A program made the position numbers and the translations under genes. 64,000 nt of DNA from Gliomastix tumulicola (taxonomy: Eukaryota > Ascomycota > Sordariomycetes > Hypocreales > Bionectriaceae): assembly GCA_001599755.1 (NCBI GenBank), contig BCHX01000005.1:4336409-4400408 (forward strand). The letters are read 5' to 3'. The number at the start of each line of letters is the position of its first letter. Within the stretch, counting starts at the first letter, position 1. The notes below the pieces were generated by a model, which saw only the letters and a list, made by a program, of their open reading frames with translations, did no database searches and was not told the DNA's origin. Shown here piece after piece: positions 62,158 through 64,000 of this stretch.

Positions 62158-64000
62158 ATGGATGTATTGGAGTTTCCGACACATTCATGCGAGTACTGCC
62201 AGAAGATCATTTTCGATTTCCGCCGCCAATATGAGAAGTCGGCACTGGCACTTTTGGACATCCAGAGGAGGTTAGATGATGGAACCATCGGCGACGAGAC
62301 CCAGCCCGAGACTGACGAGGAGGATGAGGCGAACATGGCTGAGAAGGGCTCGTTGTTCGATGTCACGTTTGAAGAATTCTGCGTCGGCGCCGCTGCTGGG
62401 TGCAAGCTGTTCAGCTGGATCATGGACGACGAGTGGATCTCCAGGGAGGCAATTCTCAGCATCGCTCGTAAGGATATGCCAGCAGTCGACGACCCGACCA
62501 ACAAGTTGGGCTGGACCCTCCGAGATTCATCGTTGTGGGTTTTCTCATGGCTCCCCGAGCTCTGCCCGGAAAACACACTGCACAAGATCCGTCCCAGTCT
62601 CGGAGACTCCCTGAACCAGTGTCGTTTATGGGCGTCCACGTACCAGGGCACAGGAAACCCGATGGATATCCAGTTCGTCCAGTTTTTCGGCCTGTGGGAT
62701 CCCGTCACCAAAAAGATCGTCTACCGGACGAGGCACAGTTTCCAAGCTTTCACGCAACAAGAAGATCCCTCTTCAAGCACCGTCTCGAATCGACCCATTA
62801 CCAACAGACCCGGCTCAAGCAACAGTCTCGCCCGTGCCTCATCGTGGCTGAGTGACTGCCAGGAACACCATGATTGTGAAATCATGCTGGGAGAAATGCC
62901 TACACGGCTAATTGAAATCACTGCCACATCGGACACTACGAGCTTGCGACTACGTCGGTCGGAAGAAACAGGCCGCGTTCCATTCGCCGCACTCAGCTAT
63001 TGTTGGGGTGACGAACAGCCTGCCAAATGCCTCAGCTCCAATGTCGTTTCGTACGGTACTGCGATTGCATTTGAGGAGCAACCACAAACCGTCAAAGATG
63101 CCACGAAGGTCTGCCAGGGAATGGGCATCAGCTATCTGTGGATAGATGCGCTTTGCATCATTCAGGATGATCCTAATGATAAGTCGGCCGAGATTGCCAA
63201 AATGCCCTCCATCTATGGCAGCGCTACGGTCACTATCGTTGCAGCCCGATCCTCTTCGGCCGCTGAGGGATTCCTTGGGGAAAGATTTTCTGGCCCTAGA
63301 GAAGGTGCGGCGGTTCCGTATCGGTGCATTGATGGTGAACTTGGTTCCGTCACTCTCATCATGCTCGACGAGGGCTTCGAAGCTGTTGAGCCAATCGACG
63401 AGAGGGGTTGGACCCTCCAAGAGCGGCTGTTGTCGTCCAGAATCATCGAGTTTGGCTCGTGGCAGACGAGGTGGATTTGCGGCAAGTCAAGGTCTTCCCC
63501 GGACTCTGCTACGGACTTCACAGATGGTTGGAGGAGAGATGCCAACTTTAGTCCCAAGCGACAGACCGAAGCCTTGGACCTCGAGAACATCCGCGCCGCA
63601 AAGTCAACAATCGACATTTACGGCCGACCGAGGAACAGCCGATTCAGAGAGTACCTGAATGCTATGGAGCATTGGAAGAAAATATGCGAAACATTCACCG
63701 AGCGAGCATTGACGCTTTCGTCAGATCGTGCACTGGCCATCTCTGGAATTGCGCAAATCTTTGCCGAGTTATCTGGGGACCAGTACATCGCTGGCCTCTG
63801 GAAGTCGTGCCTTCATTCTGGGCTGCTATGGAAGGTGGACCGAAGACTTTATGATCCTACGGACATTCCAGCAGTTCAGCCAACAAGCTATCAAGGCCCT
63901 TCATGGTCATGGATTTCCGTCAACGGGTCTGTCACTCTCAATACAGTGTGCAGGCCGTCTGACTGTGTTGCAGAGATCCTCAGCTGTGAGGCTGACCCTA
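62158..64000 (+). CDS. HET-domain (heterokaryon incompatibility) protein, 3' truncated by window edge
   Basis: The frame from ATG 62158 is open to the window end: 614 residues with no stop and no needed intron. The N-terminus has a CEYCQ motif and a region typical of large fungal HET proteins. The HET domain begins near 277: ALSYCWGDEQ (279-287), then SYLWIDALCIIQDD (325-338), MPSIYGSATVTIVAA, and RGWTLQERLLSSRIIEFG (416-433). These are the three diagnostic blocks. HET proteins mediate non-self recognition and cell death after fusion of unlike strains. The continuing frame (LWKVDRRLYDP; PSWSWISVNG) is the usual post-HET region. The C-terminus lies outside the window. Confidence 0.93.
   Translation, partial: MDVLEFPTHSCEYCQKIIFDFRRQYEKSALALLDIQRRLDDGTIGDETQPETDEEDEANMAEKGSLFDVTFEEFCVGAAAGCKLFSWIMDDEWISREAILSIARKDMPAVDDPTNKLGWTLRDSSLWVFSWLPELCPENTLHKIRPSLGDSLNQCRLWASTYQGTGNPMDIQFVQFFGLWDPVTKKIVYRTRHSFQAFTQQEDPSSSTVSNRPITNRPGSSNSLARASSWLSDCQEHHDCEIMLGEMPTRLIEITATSDTTSLRLRRSEETGRVPFAALSYCWGDEQPAKCLSSNVVSYGTAIAFEEQPQTVKDATKVCQGMGISYLWIDALCIIQDDPNDKSAEIAKMPSIYGSATVTIVAARSSSAAEGFLGERFSGPREGAAVPYRCIDGELGSVTLIMLDEGFEAVEPIDERGWTLQERLLSSRIIEFGSWQTRWICGKSRSSPDSATDFTDGWRRDANFSPKRQTEALDLENIRAAKSTIDIYGRPRNSRFREYLNAMEHWKKICETFTERALTLSSDRALAISGIAQIFAELSGDQYIAGLWKSCLHSGLLWKVDRRLYDPTDIPAVQPTSYQGPSWSWISVNGSVTLNTVCRPSDCVAEILSCEADP

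Overview
The window is nuclear DNA of a filamentous ascomycete (Pezizomycotina). Short spliceosomal introns (about 50-120 nt, GT..AG, with CTAAC-like branch sites) occur at zero to five per gene. Codons are GC-rich at third positions. The gene content is typical of the group: HET-domain protein, sphingolipid C9-methyltransferase, kelch membrane glycoprotein, maltose-type MFS transporters and a cellular reverse-transcriptase-like (rvt) gene. The order cannot be fixed from sequence alone. Exon limits were derived by hand from splice signals and reading frame; most joins keep frame exactly.

Layout. 0-4 kb: MpaB-type ER oxygenase (+), Nudix hydrolase (-), secreted dienelactone-hydrolase-like protein (-). 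4-9.7 kb: gene-poor, with one small secreted 10-cysteine protein. 9.7-15 kb: an FAD monooxygenase fused to a polytopic membrane domain (+), a Gfo/Idh/MocA oxidoreductase (-), and an AhpC/TSA-like protein (-). 16-23.9 kb: an orphan acidic protein, a homocitrate-synthase-like protein lacking the usual C-terminal third, a small protein with perfect 8-residue cysteine spacing, and a SAM methyltransferase. 24-37 kb: kelch membrane protein, sphingolipid C9-methyltransferase, a conserved unknown (MGQRHQLF family), a TPR-SET protein, a decayed HET remnant and a second MocA oxidoreductase. 37-44.7 kb: coiled-coil unknown, GNAT acetyltransferase, a membrane protein broken by one in-frame TAG, and a metallophosphoesterase. 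45.8-58 kb: MFS sugar transporter, an rvt gene (also carrying one in-frame TAG), an alpha/beta hydrolase, and a divergent pair of MFS sugar transporter and PcRGLX/YetA-like polysaccharide lyase. 58-64 kb: a multi-pass membrane protein, a truncated TIM-barrel gene, and a HET protein running off the right edge.

Functional links. The best-supported unit is the divergent transporter/lyase pair sharing a 605-bp promoter, which looks like an uptake and degradation unit for pectin- or gum-derived oligosaccharides. A weaker idea is a terpenoid-tailoring neighbourhood at 0-12.4 kb (MpaB-type oxygenase, Nudix, esterase-like hydrolase, monooxygenase-cyclase-like fusion), but no backbone enzyme is present. 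The most unusual items are the rvt gene with its TAG, the oxygenase/membrane fusion, the truncated homocitrate synthase and the octad-cysteine protein. No rRNA, CRISPR array or intact transposon was seen, and no complete tRNA; one tRNA-like internal promoter fragment lies at 43.2 kb.
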